Shown here in pieces: positions 26,489 to 35,460 of a DNA stretch of 38,801 nucleotides. The DNA is from SAR86 cluster bacterium (GTDB taxonomy: Bacteria; Pseudomonadota; Gammaproteobacteria; Pseudomonadales; Pseudohongiellaceae). The DNA is taken from positions 10,953 through 49,753 of the forward strand of contig NVVJ01000022.1 of the NCBI GenBank assembly GCA_002402175.1. Reading direction: 5' to 3'. Below the pieces are notes generated by a model. That model did not search any database. It was given only the letters and a program-made list of their open reading frames with translations, and had not been told where the DNA came from. Numbering within the stretch: position 1 is the stretch's first letter; the number at the start of each line of letters is the position of its first letter. Made by a program: the position numbers and the translations under genes.

Positions 26489-27325
26489 ATGAAAATCTCT
26501 GTCAAATTACTGTTTGCTTATGTCTCAGCACTAAGCATGTGCATTTCGACACTCGCATTTGCCGATCACCATAATGGCAAAGATGCACTTGGCTTAGATC
26601 AGTTAGCAGTTGCCGAACATCGCTCAGAAACAAATATTGCCCGAAATGACTTTAGACACCCCGTAGAAACCCTGGAGTTCTTCGGTCTTGAACCCAACAT
26701 GACCGTAATAGAAATTTTACCATCGACCGGCTGGTACACTGAGATAGTAGCTCCCTACGTTAAAGACCACGGCAAGTTTTACGCCGCTCACTTTTCTCCA
26801 AATGCATCTCTGTCATATATGGCGCCAAACTTGAGAAACTTTGAGGCAAAGATCACCGCAGAGCCTGAACTGTACGGAAAAATTACCGTTAGACACCTCA
26901 ACCCTCCCAATGAGGTTGCTATTGCACCACCGGAAAGCGCCGACATGGCACTAACGTTTAGAAATGTGCATAACTGGATAATGGCTGGACAGGAGAATGA
27001 ATTTTTTGCGACATTCTATACCGCATTGAAACCTGGCGGCATATTGGGTGTTGTTGAACATCGCGCCCGAGAAGATGCCGGCATGGATGTTATGCGCACC
27101 TCCGGCTATGTTACAGAAGCTTATGTAATAGAAGTGGCTACCGCGGCCGGGTTTGAACTGGTTGCCAATTCTGAAATTAATGCCAATTCTAAAGACCTTA
27201 CAGTATATCCGCAGGGTGTCTGGACATTGCCACCCAACTACCGAATGGGAGACGAAAACCGCGCCCGATATAACACCATTGGCGAAAGTGATCGCATGAC
27301 ATTGAAATTCGTCAAACCTCTTTAA
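26489..27325 (+). CDS. Exported SAM-methyltransferase-like protein (COG4798 type)
   Basis: A 278-residue protein with a clear signal peptide (cleavage near LAFA-DHH). The rest is a class I methyltransferase-like fold: motif I VIEILPSTGWYTEI, then GKFYAAHF, then the LTFRNVHNWI strand and the VVEHRA segment. It belongs to the COG4798 group of predicted methyltransferases, which are commonly exported. SAM is cytoplasmic, so real methyltransferase activity outside is doubtful. The ATG at 26489 follows AAGGTGGATTT. An SDR gene starts 62 bases downstream. Confidence 0.8.
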   Translation: MKISVKLLFAYVSALSMCISTLAFADHHNGKDALGLDQLAVAEHRSETNIARNDFRHPVETLEFFGLEPNMTVIEILPSTGWYTEIVAPYVKDHGKFYAAHFSPNASLSYMAPNLRNFEAKITAEPELYGKITVRHLNPPNEVAIAPPESADMALTFRNVHNWIMAGQENEFFATFYTALKPGGILGVVEHRAREDAGMDVMRTSGYVTEAYVIEVATAAGFELVANSEINANSKDLTVYPQGVWTLPPNYRMGDENRARYNTIGESDRMTLKFVKPL

Positions 27326-27387
27326 ACAATCCAGGCGGAGCAGCAAACTACACCCAGTAAAATTGGATAGTTTGCTGCTAATTCAAT

Positions 27388-28128
27388 ATGAGCTCTAAAC
27401 AACCTGTCTGCCTCATCATTGGCGCCGGTGACTATATCGGCGCCGCGATTGCCCGCCGCTTCGCCAGTGGCGGTTATACGGTATGCCTTGGCCGTCGCAA
27501 CGGCGAAAAATGCAAATCCTTAGTAGAGGAAATAAATGCCTCCGGCGGTATCGCCTATGGTTATTCTCTGGACGCAAGAGAAGAGCTTCAAATTCAGGAG
27601 CGCTTCGCCGCCATCGAAGATGAAATAGGGCCACTGGAAGTAGTTATCTCTAATGCAGGTGGCAATGTGAATTTTCCTATTCGCGAGACCACCGAACGCG
27701 TTTTCTATAAAGTGTGGAAGATGGCCTGCCTTACTGGATTTTTAAGCGGCAGAGAAGCGGCTCGGTATATGGTGCCGCGACAGAAAGGATCAATATTTTT
27801 TACCGGCGCTACCGCAAGCTTAAGAGGTGGCAGCGGATATGCAGCCTTTGCCAGCGCCAAGTTTGGATTACGCGCCCTGGCACAGAGCATGGCGAGAGAG
27901 CTGGGGCCAGAGAACATTCACGTAGCACATTTGGTAATTGATTCCGGAGTGGACACAGAATTTGTACGAGACCGCTACAGAGACCGCGGAATTAACCCCG
28001 ACAAACTTCCTCAAGACACACTAATGAATCCTGCATCTATTGCTGAGGCATACTGGCAGCTGCACATGCAATCACGGGATGGCTGGACTCACGAAATGGA
28101 TATACGTCCCTACGCGGAAAAATTCTAG
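27388..28128 (+). CDS. SDR-family protein lacking the catalytic tyrosine
   Basis: A 246-residue Rossmann-fold protein. The cofactor motif is GAGDYIG (12-18) and the NAG motif is SNAGGN. The active site reads YAAFASAK: the residue four before Lys158, normally Tyr, is Phe154, and the usual catalytic Ser position is occupied by Ala or Thr (FTGATAS). The rest of this subfamily (FTGATASLRGGSG) is well known to me as an SDR group with the same change. A non-dehydrogenase role or a different acid is likely. It follows the methyltransferase-like gene on the same strand. Confidence 0.8.
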   Translation: MSSKQPVCLIIGAGDYIGAAIARRFASGGYTVCLGRRNGEKCKSLVEEINASGGIAYGYSLDAREELQIQERFAAIEDEIGPLEVVISNAGGNVNFPIRETTERVFYKVWKMACLTGFLSGREAARYMVPRQKGSIFFTGATASLRGGSGYAAFASAKFGLRALAQSMARELGPENIHVAHLVIDSGVDTEFVRDRYRDRGINPDKLPQDTLMNPASIAEAYWQLHMQSRDGWTHEMDIRPYAEKF

Positions 28129-28129
28129 C

Positions 28130-28747
28130 TCAATCAGCTCGATCGTAAATTCGAACTAAATTAATTGTGGAACGAAAAGAGGCTGGCTCAATGACCATTT
28201 CAACTCGAAGCTGTTTACCATCAGCTTGCAGCGTGTAAGTCTCCAGAGTAAAACCTCCGTCACGCGGCCTTGCCTCAACAACTAAGGCATTTTTTTCCCA
28301 GTTCGCAAAAGAGTAGTCAGTACTCCCTTCGTTATAAAAATCATTTGCAGTTGTTCGGCGCCGCCGACCGTCGGTGTGAAATATTCGCAGGTAATTATCC
28401 GCATAGGCGAATTGAAATTCAGGCTCATCGAAATTGATGGTCAGCACATCATCATATGAAATCCGATCATAGAGTTCCTGTTCAGGCGGTCCGCCCCTGT
28501 AGAAATCTTCCTTCCTTTTCTTAAACCAGCGTCTAGGTACTTTACCGCCACCTTCCTTGATTGCCGCCTCTATCTGATCATCACTGTTATCACTTAACTC
28601 ATCGTTTATGATCCAACTTCCAGCAAGCCCGTTTTTAATGTCAGGGATTTCTATCTCTTGCGCAAAAACCAATCCACAGAAGCATAGACAGACCACCGCT
28701 ATCAGCCGTGTAAAATACTTCTCCAATTTTTCACTAATTCTATTCAA
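28130..28747 (-). CDS. Exported protein of unknown function
   Basis: A 205-residue protein with a hydrophobic export segment (LIAVVCLCFCGLVFAQ, cut after VFA). The rest is mixed strand and helix with a basic stretch RRWFKKRKED and a TDGRRRRTT loop. Strands FQFAYADNYLRIFH and ALVVEARPRDGGFTLETYTL suggest a beta-rich fold. No family was recognised. The frame begins with TTG at 28747, no good ribosome site was found, and the true start is uncertain. It converges on the SDR gene with a 1-base gap. Confidence 0.65.
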   Translation of the reverse strand: MNRISEKLEKYFTRLIAVVCLCFCGLVFAQEIEIPDIKNGLAGSWIINDELSDNSDDQIEAAIKEGGGKVPRRWFKKRKEDFYRGGPPEQELYDRISYDDVLTINFDEPEFQFAYADNYLRIFHTDGRRRRTTANDFYNEGSTDYSFANWEKNALVVEARPRDGGFTLETYTLQADGKQLRVEMVIEPASFRSTINLVRIYDRAD

Positions 28748-28797
28748 TTCAGTTTACAACTCATTATTCAATGGCAGGCGTAGCGCTCTACACTCTA

Positions 28798-29676
28798 CTA
28801 TACAAGAGCTTTGCGCCACGCCGCTATGGCCTCGCCTATTTCATCGGGCGAATCTTCCTGTAGGAAATGATTGCCCGCCACTGTTACTTCTGTCTGATTC
28901 GACCATGAACGACAGAACTCTCTTTGCGGCCCGATAAGAATAGCGCCTGGGTCAGCATTAATAAACAATTTTGGTACATCCGATTCCGCAAGCCAGTTAG
29001 CATAATTCTGTACAATCTCTTCTACATCCGCCGGCTCTGAATCAATTGGAATCTGACGCGGCCAGGTGAGCGTCGGTCGACGATCTTCACCTGCATCTTT
29101 AAATGGCCTACGATAAACATCCATTTCCTCGTCAGTTAACTCTCTTAGTATTGAGCCGGGCAACACTCTTTCAACAAAGGTATTTTTTTCCAGCACCATT
29201 TCTTCTCCGGCAGCAGATCTAAACCCCTGAAATACTCCGCGAGCGGCTTCTGGCCAATCCTCCCATTTTACGGGCCTGACAATACCTTCCATATAAGCAA
29301 TACCTAACACCGAGTCACGATGTCGGTTAGCCCAGTCAAATCCAAGCGCCGAACCCCAGTCGTGAATAACCAGCGTAACCTTATCGCTTACACCAAGAGC
29401 CTCTAAGGCCCCATCAAAATACTCTCTATGCTGTACGAAGGTATAACTATCAGGGCCGACATCATCGAGCTTGTCCGAATCTCCCATACCAATCAGGTCT
29501 ATAGCAATACACCGACCCTGATCTGCCAAATGGGGCATAACATTACGCCATAAATAGGACGAGGTAGGATTACCATGCTGGAAAATAATGGGATCACCCT
29601 CACCCATCTCCACATAACGCATGGTCTTACCCTTAACCGTAATGCTTTTCTTCGGATGTTCCTTACTACTGATCAT
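28798..29676 (-). CDS. Haloalkane dehalogenase (HLD-II type)
   Basis: Hydrolyses carbon-halogen bonds of haloalkanes to alcohols. The 292 residues fit DhaA/LinB. Catalytic residues: halide-binding Asn36 in HGNPTSSY, nucleophile Asp106 and Trp107 in HDWGSALGF, catalytic acid Glu130 in MEGI, and His270 in [11 protein letters not shown], which is the HLD-II pattern. No signal peptide. It stands beside an acyl-CoA degradation cluster but is divergent from the acyl-CoA synthetase. Real substrates are unknown; some family members have other roles. Confidence 0.92.
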   Translation of the reverse strand: MISSKEHPKKSITVKGKTMRYVEMGEGDPIIFQHGNPTSSYLWRNVMPHLADQGRCIAIDLIGMGDSDKLDDVGPDSYTFVQHREYFDGALEALGVSDKVTLVIHDWGSALGFDWANRHRDSVLGIAYMEGIVRPVKWEDWPEAARGVFQGFRSAAGEEMVLEKNTFVERVLPGSILRELTDEEMDVYRRPFKDAGEDRRPTLTWPRQIPIDSEPADVEEIVQNYANWLAESDVPKLFINADPGAILIGPQREFCRSWSNQTEVTVAGNHFLQEDSPDEIGEAIAAWRKALV

Positions 29677-29792
29677 TCAGCTACCCACCTAAACTTAATT
29701 CTTGAATGCCCCGAGCATAAACCCCAAGGCAACCCAATTCAATTAGTACCCAATAGCCCTATATAAAAAGATACCTTATCCGCCGTCATCAA

Positions 29793-29899
29793 GAAGCATA
29801 GCGGGTGATAGCTTCGCTGTGACTAGCGCCCAGGGATGGGAGCGCGGGAGGGCCAGGGACGGCCCGTTGGAACAGAGAAGCTATCACCCGCTATGCTTC
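29793..29899 (+). repeat. Palindrome-bounded repeat, copy B
   Basis: A 107-bp element whose outer arms (29793-29815 and 29877-29899) are a perfect 23-bp inverted repeat. The core from GTGACTAGCGCCCAGGGAT to TTGGAAC matches copy A and copy C, with AGGGAC instead of AGGGAT in the second loop. The arm sequence is unrelated to that of A or C. Confidence 0.88.
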
Positions 29900-29961
29900 G
29901 ACTGGACCTGAATATATCTAAGCAACCCAAAATCGAAACCAAAACCATGCGTACTGATGAC

Positions 29962-30072
29962 GGCTATCCACCTTGGGGGTCGGTTTTCCGTTCCTTTGGG
30001 CCATCCCTGGCCCTCCCGCGCTCCCATCCCTGGGCGCTAGTCACTGAAAACCGACCCCCAAGGTAAATAGCC
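29962..30072 (-). repeat. Palindrome-bounded repeat, copy C
   Basis: A 111-bp element with 27-bp arms (29962-29988 and 30046-30072) that pair at 25 of 27 positions. The core is the reverse complement of copies A and B, with GGGCCATCCCTGGCCC and GCGCTCCCATCCCTGGGCGC forming the two small hairpins. The arms differ from those of B, only 62 bp away. Confidence 0.88.
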
Positions 30073-30196
30073 TTGACCCGAGAGGAATTCTTGCTTAGTT
30101 AATTGAACAAATTACTAATTGTCGCTATTCTGCGAATCCTTGGTTGAACTGATGATCGAGTAGCATAATTCTAAGAAGTAATGGGGGAATACCTGA

Positions 30197-31831
30197 ATGA
30201 CAATGCAAAATACACCTCTACTGATGTCACGCATATTAGGTCGCGGAGCGATACTGGACCCAGACGTTGAAGTCGTCACTATGCAGGCAGACGGTACTCA
30301 CCGGCAAACGCTGAAACAAACCTGGGATCGAGCTAATCAGGTGGCACATGCGCTTAAAGCGCACGGCATCGAAATAGGTGATCGCGTCGGCAGTTTCATG
30401 TGGAATAACTATCGTCATTTGGAGCTTTATCAGGGCGTTCCTTCCATGGGCGCCGTTCTTCACACTTTGAATATTCGGCTTTCCCCTACCGACCTGGAAT
30501 ACATCATTAATCACGCCAATGATCGAGTGATTTTTGCAGATGAAGATTTACTGCCTCTGTTGGAGCCATTGTGGGGAAAGATACCCTGTGTTGAATTGTT
30601 GATAATTTGCCGTAACGGCGAAGGCGGCGAAAGCACCTTCAAAAATCAGATCGACTATGAAGACTTTATTGCTGATCAGGCAACAGAATATGACTGGCCA
30701 GAAATAGATGAAACTTCGCCTATGGGGCTTTGCTATACCTCGGGAACAACGGGTAAGCCTAAGGGAGTGATGTACACTAATCGCTCTACTTATCTGCACA
30801 CCTTAACCGAGTGTTTGACTGACTCCATCGGCCTTTCCTCGCTTGATTCACTATTGGGCATCGTGCCTATGTTTCATGCCATGGGTTGGGGCTTACCCTT
30901 CTGTGCATCCATGCTTGGCTGCAAGCAGGTATTTCCTCATCGCTTTATGGTGCCTGATGTTTATCTGAAATTAATGCACGAGGAAAAGGTAACGATTTCG
31001 GCTGGCGTACCCACCATCTGGCAGGGCGTGAGAACAGCAATAGAAGCCGAGCCTGACAAATATGATCTGAGCAGCCTGGGGCGTCTTACCTGTGGAGGCT
31101 CCTCTCCACCTGTTTCCATGATGCGCTGGTATTGGGATAGCCTCAATGTTGAAATGATTCAAGGTTGGGGAATGACTGAAACCAATCCGCTGGGAACGCT
31201 TTCAAGAAAAGTCGCCAAACGTTCTCATATAAACATTTCCGAAGACGAACAATTTGAAAACATTGCCAAGGCGGGACTTGCCATGCCGGGGCTTGAAATT
31301 GAAATCTTCGATGAAGAATGGAACCGCTTACCTCATGATGGCGAAGCCGTTGGTGAATTGTGTATTCGTGGACCCTGGATTGCATCAGAATATTTTAATG
31401 ATCCGCAGCCAGATAAATTTCACGACGGATGGCTGGTGACTGGAGATGTCGCCAAGATTGATGCCGAGCAATACCTCATTATTGCTGATCGCTCAAAAGA
31501 CTTGATTAAATCTGGTGGCGAATGGATTTCATCAGTGGATTTGGAAAACCACATAGTAGGGATGTCGGAAATTGCTCAGGCTGCGGTAGTCGCACAACCT
31601 CATCCGAAATGGGACGAGCGCCCCGTTGCGCTGGTTATCGTGGCGGAAGGCAAGTCTCTGGACAAAGATGCGGTGCTAAAACATTGCAGTGAGATTTTTG
31701 CTAAGTGGCAACTACCTGACGACATAATTGAAACAGATTCAATTCCACTCACGTCTACAGGAAAAATTGACAAGAAAACTATACGTGCAAAACTGGATGC
31801 CGAGGGTTACAAGCTTCCTGATCTGCGCTAG
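30197..31831 (+). CDS. Acyl-CoA synthetase (AMP-forming, medium/long chain)
   Basis: Activates a carboxylic acid to its CoA thioester with ATP, the entry step to the neighbouring catabolic genes. The 544 residues are typical of this class. Motifs: YTSGTTGKPKGVMYTN (ATP loop), GWGMTET, GDVAKIDAEQYL, DRSKDLIKSGGEW, and the C-terminal lysine in TSTGKIDKK. The ATG at 30197 follows GGGGGAATACCTGA. A T-tailed terminator follows at 31854-31878. The exact acid is not predictable; the neighbours suggest a branched or ring-derived one. Confidence 0.9.
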   Translation: MTMQNTPLLMSRILGRGAILDPDVEVVTMQADGTHRQTLKQTWDRANQVAHALKAHGIEIGDRVGSFMWNNYRHLELYQGVPSMGAVLHTLNIRLSPTDLEYIINHANDRVIFADEDLLPLLEPLWGKIPCVELLIICRNGEGGESTFKNQIDYEDFIADQATEYDWPEIDETSPMGLCYTSGTTGKPKGVMYTNRSTYLHTLTECLTDSIGLSSLDSLLGIVPMFHAMGWGLPFCASMLGCKQVFPHRFMVPDVYLKLMHEEKVTISAGVPTIWQGVRTAIEAEPDKYDLSSLGRLTCGGSSPPVSMMRWYWDSLNVEMIQGWGMTETNPLGTLSRKVAKRSHINISEDEQFENIAKAGLAMPGLEIEIFDEEWNRLPHDGEAVGELCIRGPWIASEYFNDPQPDKFHDGWLVTGDVAKIDAEQYLIIADRSKDLIKSGGEWISSVDLENHIVGMSEIAQAAVVAQPHPKWDERPVALVIVAEGKSLDKDAVLKHCSEIFAKWQLPDDIIETDSIPLTSTGKIDKKTIRAKLDAEGYKLPDLR

Positions 31832-31853
31832 GTAGGTTTTTAAAGAAACTAAA

Positions 31854-31878
31854 ACGGGCCTCTTGGCCCGCTTTTTTT
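31854..31878. terminator. Rho-independent terminator, bidirectional
   Basis: A 6-bp GC stem (CGGGCC and GGCCCG) with a 4-base loop, followed on the plus strand by a C and seven T and on the minus strand by TTTTAG. It lies 20 bases after the acyl-CoA synthetase stop and before the convergent gene at 31921, so it can end both transcripts. Confidence 0.75.
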
Positions 31879-31920
31879 AATTAACTACAAATATCTCAAA
31901 ACCGCGAAGAGGCGTAGGCC

Positions 31921-32961
31921 TTACTGATTAGAATCCGTTGCTGCATAATCAGCATCTTCCGACTCGGCGCGTCGGGCACCAGCTAATATTCCCGGCAATG
32001 CGTAGTTACCCTCATGACAGGCATATTCGAATACCTGTTCCGCGTTTTGTGTCATTGGCAATTCACCGCTCCATAGTTGCGAGTAATTCTCCGGGTCATT
32101 AACTGTAAATTGATACAGAATTGTATCTTGCGCTGTGCGAGTAAAACGCTCTGTAACTTCCATTTGCTGCGAAGCATAAAATCGATGTTCTAATGAGGAG
32201 CGCATACCCTGCTGCGAATGAAAATTAGTGGTGACAACAACTAATGTGTTGTCTTCATAGTAACCGATAGAATCGCCAAGCCAGGGGTACAGTGATGGGT
32301 CTTGATGCGCCGCACCAATTCGCACAATACGTGCGTCGTGATTCATCTCGGCAAGCAGCACGACATAAGATTCCGTCTGAATTATTTGTGTATTGTTATT
32401 GTACAAAACCGGTAACTTAGGCGGCCCTCCTGATGAACCAAAACCAACCATACAGCGCTCACCTAGTGGGCGAACTTCAGGTCCATCATAAGATTGTCTA
32501 CGTTCCATTGCGGCTGCAAAATTTAGTCGCCCCTGCTCATTGTAGGGAAGCTTTCCGTCGTCAGGGTCAACCAGTACGGAGGTTCTGATCTCTCCATTGA
32601 CAACGGCTAACCTCTCACCAGGGTCCATCCAGAACGTATTGTAGCCGCCAACATTTCGCCCAGCCGTTGGCGCTTCGCGATTTGGATCACTGGGCTGGTT
32701 GCTTGCTTCGTTACGCGCCTGCACTCTAGCTTCAATCTGCAAAGCCTGCTCTGCAGAAATTACCAGAACGCCATTAAAGCGCTCTGCTCGCTCCAAATTA
32801 GTTTGTGTTGCCAGCGACCAGGTTCCCTGCAAATCTGGCGCACCGAACTCGTTTAGAGGAGAGATGTATCCAGTTTCAGCCGCCGAAACACTAGCAATGA
32901 TTAGCGAGCACCCTAACAAGCAACTGGTATTACGGAGAGATATCCAACTTTTATTCTTCAT
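31921..32961 (-). CDS. Exported protein of the PDLxGxW family, function unknown
   Basis: A 346-residue exported protein; the signal peptide ends near SVSAAE. The pattern GAPDLQGTWSLATQTNLERAER at the start of the mature protein, the middle GERCMVGFGSSGGPP and YNNNTQIIQTESYV, and the end VFEYACHEGNYALPGILAGARRAE are familiar from a large family of proteins from soil and marine proteobacteria that often occur beside catabolic genes. No function is established for it as far as I know. The ATG at 32961 follows AGGAGT. It lies 26 bases after the acyl-CoA dehydrogenase gene in the same direction, so probably in its operon. Confidence 0.8.
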   Translation of the reverse strand: MKNKSWISLRNTSCLLGCSLIIASVSAAETGYISPLNEFGAPDLQGTWSLATQTNLERAERFNGVLVISAEQALQIEARVQARNEASNQPSDPNREAPTAGRNVGGYNTFWMDPGERLAVVNGEIRTSVLVDPDDGKLPYNEQGRLNFAAAMERRQSYDGPEVRPLGERCMVGFGSSGGPPKLPVLYNNNTQIIQTESYVVLLAEMNHDARIVRIGAAHQDPSLYPWLGDSIGYYEDNTLVVVTTNFHSQQGMRSSLEHRFYASQQMEVTERFTRTAQDTILYQFTVNDPENYSQLWSGELPMTQNAEQVFEYACHEGNYALPGILAGARRAESEDADYAATDSNQ

Positions 32962-32987
32962 GCAACTACTCCTATATCGAAGTAAAC

Positions 32988-34148
32988 TTAGATGTCACGG
33001 GCAATTAGCAGCTTCATGATTTCATTACTGCCACCGTAGATTTTTTGAATTCGGCTATCAGCGTACATTTTAGCAATAGGGTATTCCATCATATAACCGT
33101 AGCCGCCAAAAAACTGTAGGCATTCATCGACAATTTCGCACTGCTTCTGAGTTGTCCACCATTTTGCCATTGCTGCCGTTGTGCCATCCAACTTGCCTTC
33201 TGCCAGTTTCATAGCACAGTCGTCAATAAAAACCCGGGCCAGCTTAGCTTCGGTGTAACGTTCCGCCAATTTAAATTGCGTATTCTGAAAATCGATTATT
33301 CGCTTTCCAAACGCTTTACGCTCTTTAACATACTCACTAGTAATTTTTAATGCTTTTTCAATGGCGGCACAGGCTCCGGCAGCAATAATTAATCGCTCCT
33401 GAGGAAGCTGCTCCATAAGTTGTACAAAGCCCCTTCCTTCTGTGCTTCCCAATAAATTTTCCACGGGCACATGCACATCATCAAAGAAAATTTCCGCGGT
33501 GTCCTGAGCTTTCATACCTAGTTTTTCGAGATTACGTCCACGGGCAAAACCTCCGTCATCCTCTACGGTTTCGGTTTCAACCATAATCAAGGAAATCCCT
33601 TTTCCACCTTCTGCTGGATCAGTCTTTGCTACAACACAAATAAGATTAGCCGTTATGCCATTGGTTAGAAAAGTCTTCTGACCATTCAACACATAGTGCT
33701 CACCCTGGCGGATTGCTGTTGTTGCAACTGCCTGCAAATCTGAACCTGTACCTGGCTCTGTCATAGCAATTGCGGAGACTATTTCTCCTGAGGCCATCTT
33801 CGGCAGCCATTTTTTCTTCTGCTCTTGCGATCCATAAGAATTTATATAGTGCGCCACAATGCCGGAATGAACACCATTGCCAAACCCGGTCACATTGGCA
33901 TAGCTGAATTCTTCAACTAGCACCATTTCATGTTTGAAGTTGCCGCCTCCACCGCCATATTCAGCGGGAATGGATGCACACAGAAGACCTGCTTTACCGG
34001 CAACTAGCCAGGCTTCTCGGTCCACAAAACCTTGCTTATCCCACTTAGCCGACAAGGGAACAAATTCTTTCTGCAGGAATCTAGCCACAGAATCACGCAT
34101 GATCTGTAGCTCTTCATCCATCCACGGCGATTTATACGACTCAAACAT
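32988..34148 (-). CDS. Acyl-CoA dehydrogenase
   Basis: FAD enzyme forming the trans-2 double bond in beta-oxidation of an acyl-CoA. The 386 residues are the usual length. Motifs: AMTEPGTGSDL (FAD contact), TFLTNG, QFFGGYGYMMEYP, and IYGGSNEIMK with the Glu expected as catalytic base. The ATG at 34148 follows a strong AAAGGAGCATTAG. It is downstream of the thiolase gene on the same strand (gap 38), consistent with one operon. Confidence 0.92.
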   Translation of the reverse strand: MFESYKSPWMDEELQIMRDSVARFLQKEFVPLSAKWDKQGFVDREAWLVAGKAGLLCASIPAEYGGGGGNFKHEMVLVEEFSYANVTGFGNGVHSGIVAHYINSYGSQEQKKKWLPKMASGEIVSAIAMTEPGTGSDLQAVATTAIRQGEHYVLNGQKTFLTNGITANLICVVAKTDPAEGGKGISLIMVETETVEDDGGFARGRNLEKLGMKAQDTAEIFFDDVHVPVENLLGSTEGRGFVQLMEQLPQERLIIAAGACAAIEKALKITSEYVKERKAFGKRIIDFQNTQFKLAERYTEAKLARVFIDDCAMKLAEGKLDGTTAAMAKWWTTQKQCEIVDECLQFFGGYGYMMEYPIAKMYADSRIQKIYGGSNEIMKLLIARDI

Positions 34149-34186
34149 CTAATGCTCCTTTCTGGTTTCTGGCTGGCGACCAGGTT

Positions 34187-35374
34187 TTAGCTGGTGACAG
34201 TGTCCATGCGCTCAATAATCATGGCATTAGCCGTTCCACCACCTTCACAGATAGCAATAAGTCCGTAGCGAGCCTCGCGCCTTTCTAGTTCATGCACCAA
34301 TGTAGTCATGAGTTTGGCTCCGGTGCCTCCTAGAGGATGGCCTAGTGCCTGCGCCCCTCCATTTACATTTAATTTATTCAGGTCAGCATTTAGTGCTTTG
34401 GCCCAGGCTAAAGGAACACAGCCAAAGGCTTCGTTAACCTCATACAGATCAATATCGTCGATAGTAAGTCCTGCTTTTTCCAGAACTTTTTCCGTAGCCG
34501 GTATAGGACCTTCGAGCATAATGACAGGGTCAGAACCTACTACGGCGAGCGAGTGAATTTTTGCTCTTACTGGTAAATTGTATTTTTCTACCGCGCCTTC
34601 GTTTGCAATCATTATTGCTGCCGAACCATCACTAATCTGACTGGCCGTACCTGCGGTAATTACGCCGCCCTCTCGCAAAACATTCAGAGACTCCATGCCC
34701 TCCAATGTAGCGCCAGATCTAATTCCTTCGTCGACGTTGTGAACGTCAGCACTACCATCTTCAAGCTTTATATTTAGCGGTACAATTTCCTGCTTAAAAT
34801 AACCGTTCTGGGTAGCCGCACTCGCACGCTGATGGCTAAGCAAGCCAAATGCGTCCAGATCTTTACGAGTGATTTCGTATTTCTCGGCCAGCAATTCTGC
34901 GCCATCAAACTGGCTGAACTGAATGCCCGGGTACTGTAATTCAAGACGCTCACCCTTTGGCACACCACGCCCGTGCTCCAGACCATCACGGATGTTTGAA
35001 CCAATTTCCACCGTACTCATGGCTTCCACTCCACCGGAAATTATCACATCCTGGGTGCCGGACATTACCGCCTGTGCACCAAATTGAATAGCCTGTAGCG
35101 ATGACCCACACTGTCTGTCTACTGTAGTGCCTGGCACTTTAAGATCGAGTTTAGACGACATGGAAACATTACGGCCCAGATTACCTGCCTGAGAACCGAT
35201 TTGCATAACAACGCCAAAAATAACATCATCGACAGCATCGTTTGGAATGCCCGTGCGGTCCAACAGCTCGTCGACTACAATCGCCCCCATATCAACAGGG
35301 TGCAAGTTACTCAACCTGCCTTTCTTTTTTCCTGTTGCGGTTCTTACTGCTCCTACTATGTATGCATCGGCCAT
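34187..35374 (-). CDS. Thiolase (acetyl-CoA C-acyltransferase)
   Basis: Cleaves 3-ketoacyl-CoA with CoA, the last step of beta-oxidation. The 395 residues fit. The nucleophilic Cys is in VDRQCGSSLQA, the His in GGAQALGHPLGGTGAKL and the second Cys in AICEGGGTANAM, where the usual CxGGGxG reads CEGGGTA. NEAFG occupies the NEAFA block. The ATG at 35374 follows TAGGGGAATACAGA. An upstream 13-base palindrome at 35405-35417 may be an operator. Confidence 0.93.
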   Translation of the reverse strand: MADAYIVGAVRTATGKKKGRLSNLHPVDMGAIVVDELLDRTGIPNDAVDDVIFGVVMQIGSQAGNLGRNVSMSSKLDLKVPGTTVDRQCGSSLQAIQFGAQAVMSGTQDVIISGGVEAMSTVEIGSNIRDGLEHGRGVPKGERLELQYPGIQFSQFDGAELLAEKYEITRKDLDAFGLLSHQRASAATQNGYFKQEIVPLNIKLEDGSADVHNVDEGIRSGATLEGMESLNVLREGGVITAGTASQISDGSAAIMIANEGAVEKYNLPVRAKIHSLAVVGSDPVIMLEGPIPATEKVLEKAGLTIDDIDLYEVNEAFGCVPLAWAKALNADLNKLNVNGGAQALGHPLGGTGAKLMTTLVHELERREARYGLIAICEGGGTANAMIIERMDTVTS

Positions 35375-35404
35375 TCTGTATTCCCCTAATAAAGTACAGT
35401 GTTA

Positions 35405-35417
35405 TTACACCGTGTAA
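35405..35417. promoter_or_regulatory. 13-bp palindrome upstream of the thiolase gene
   Basis: TTACACCGTGTAA, a perfect inverted repeat of 6 bp around one base, lies 31 bases before the thiolase ATG. The size and place suit a TetR-like or similar repressor operator, but no second copy was seen near the other catabolic genes and no regulator gene is near. Confidence 0.25.
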
Positions 35418-35460
35418 ATTTCAAAAATCGTTAATTAATTACAATTGTTAGAACCGCAAT

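Larger units (their letters stand above)
29677..30196. other. Divergent intergenic region with two repeat copies
   Basis: About 520 bases between the haloalkane dehalogenase start (minus) and the acyl-CoA synthetase start (plus). Copies B (29793-29899) and C (29962-30072) of the palindrome-bounded repeat lie inside in opposite core orientation, 62 bases apart. The remaining sequence (30073-30196) includes the synthetase ribosome site GGGGGAATACCTGA. No gene is supported here. Confidence 0.7.
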
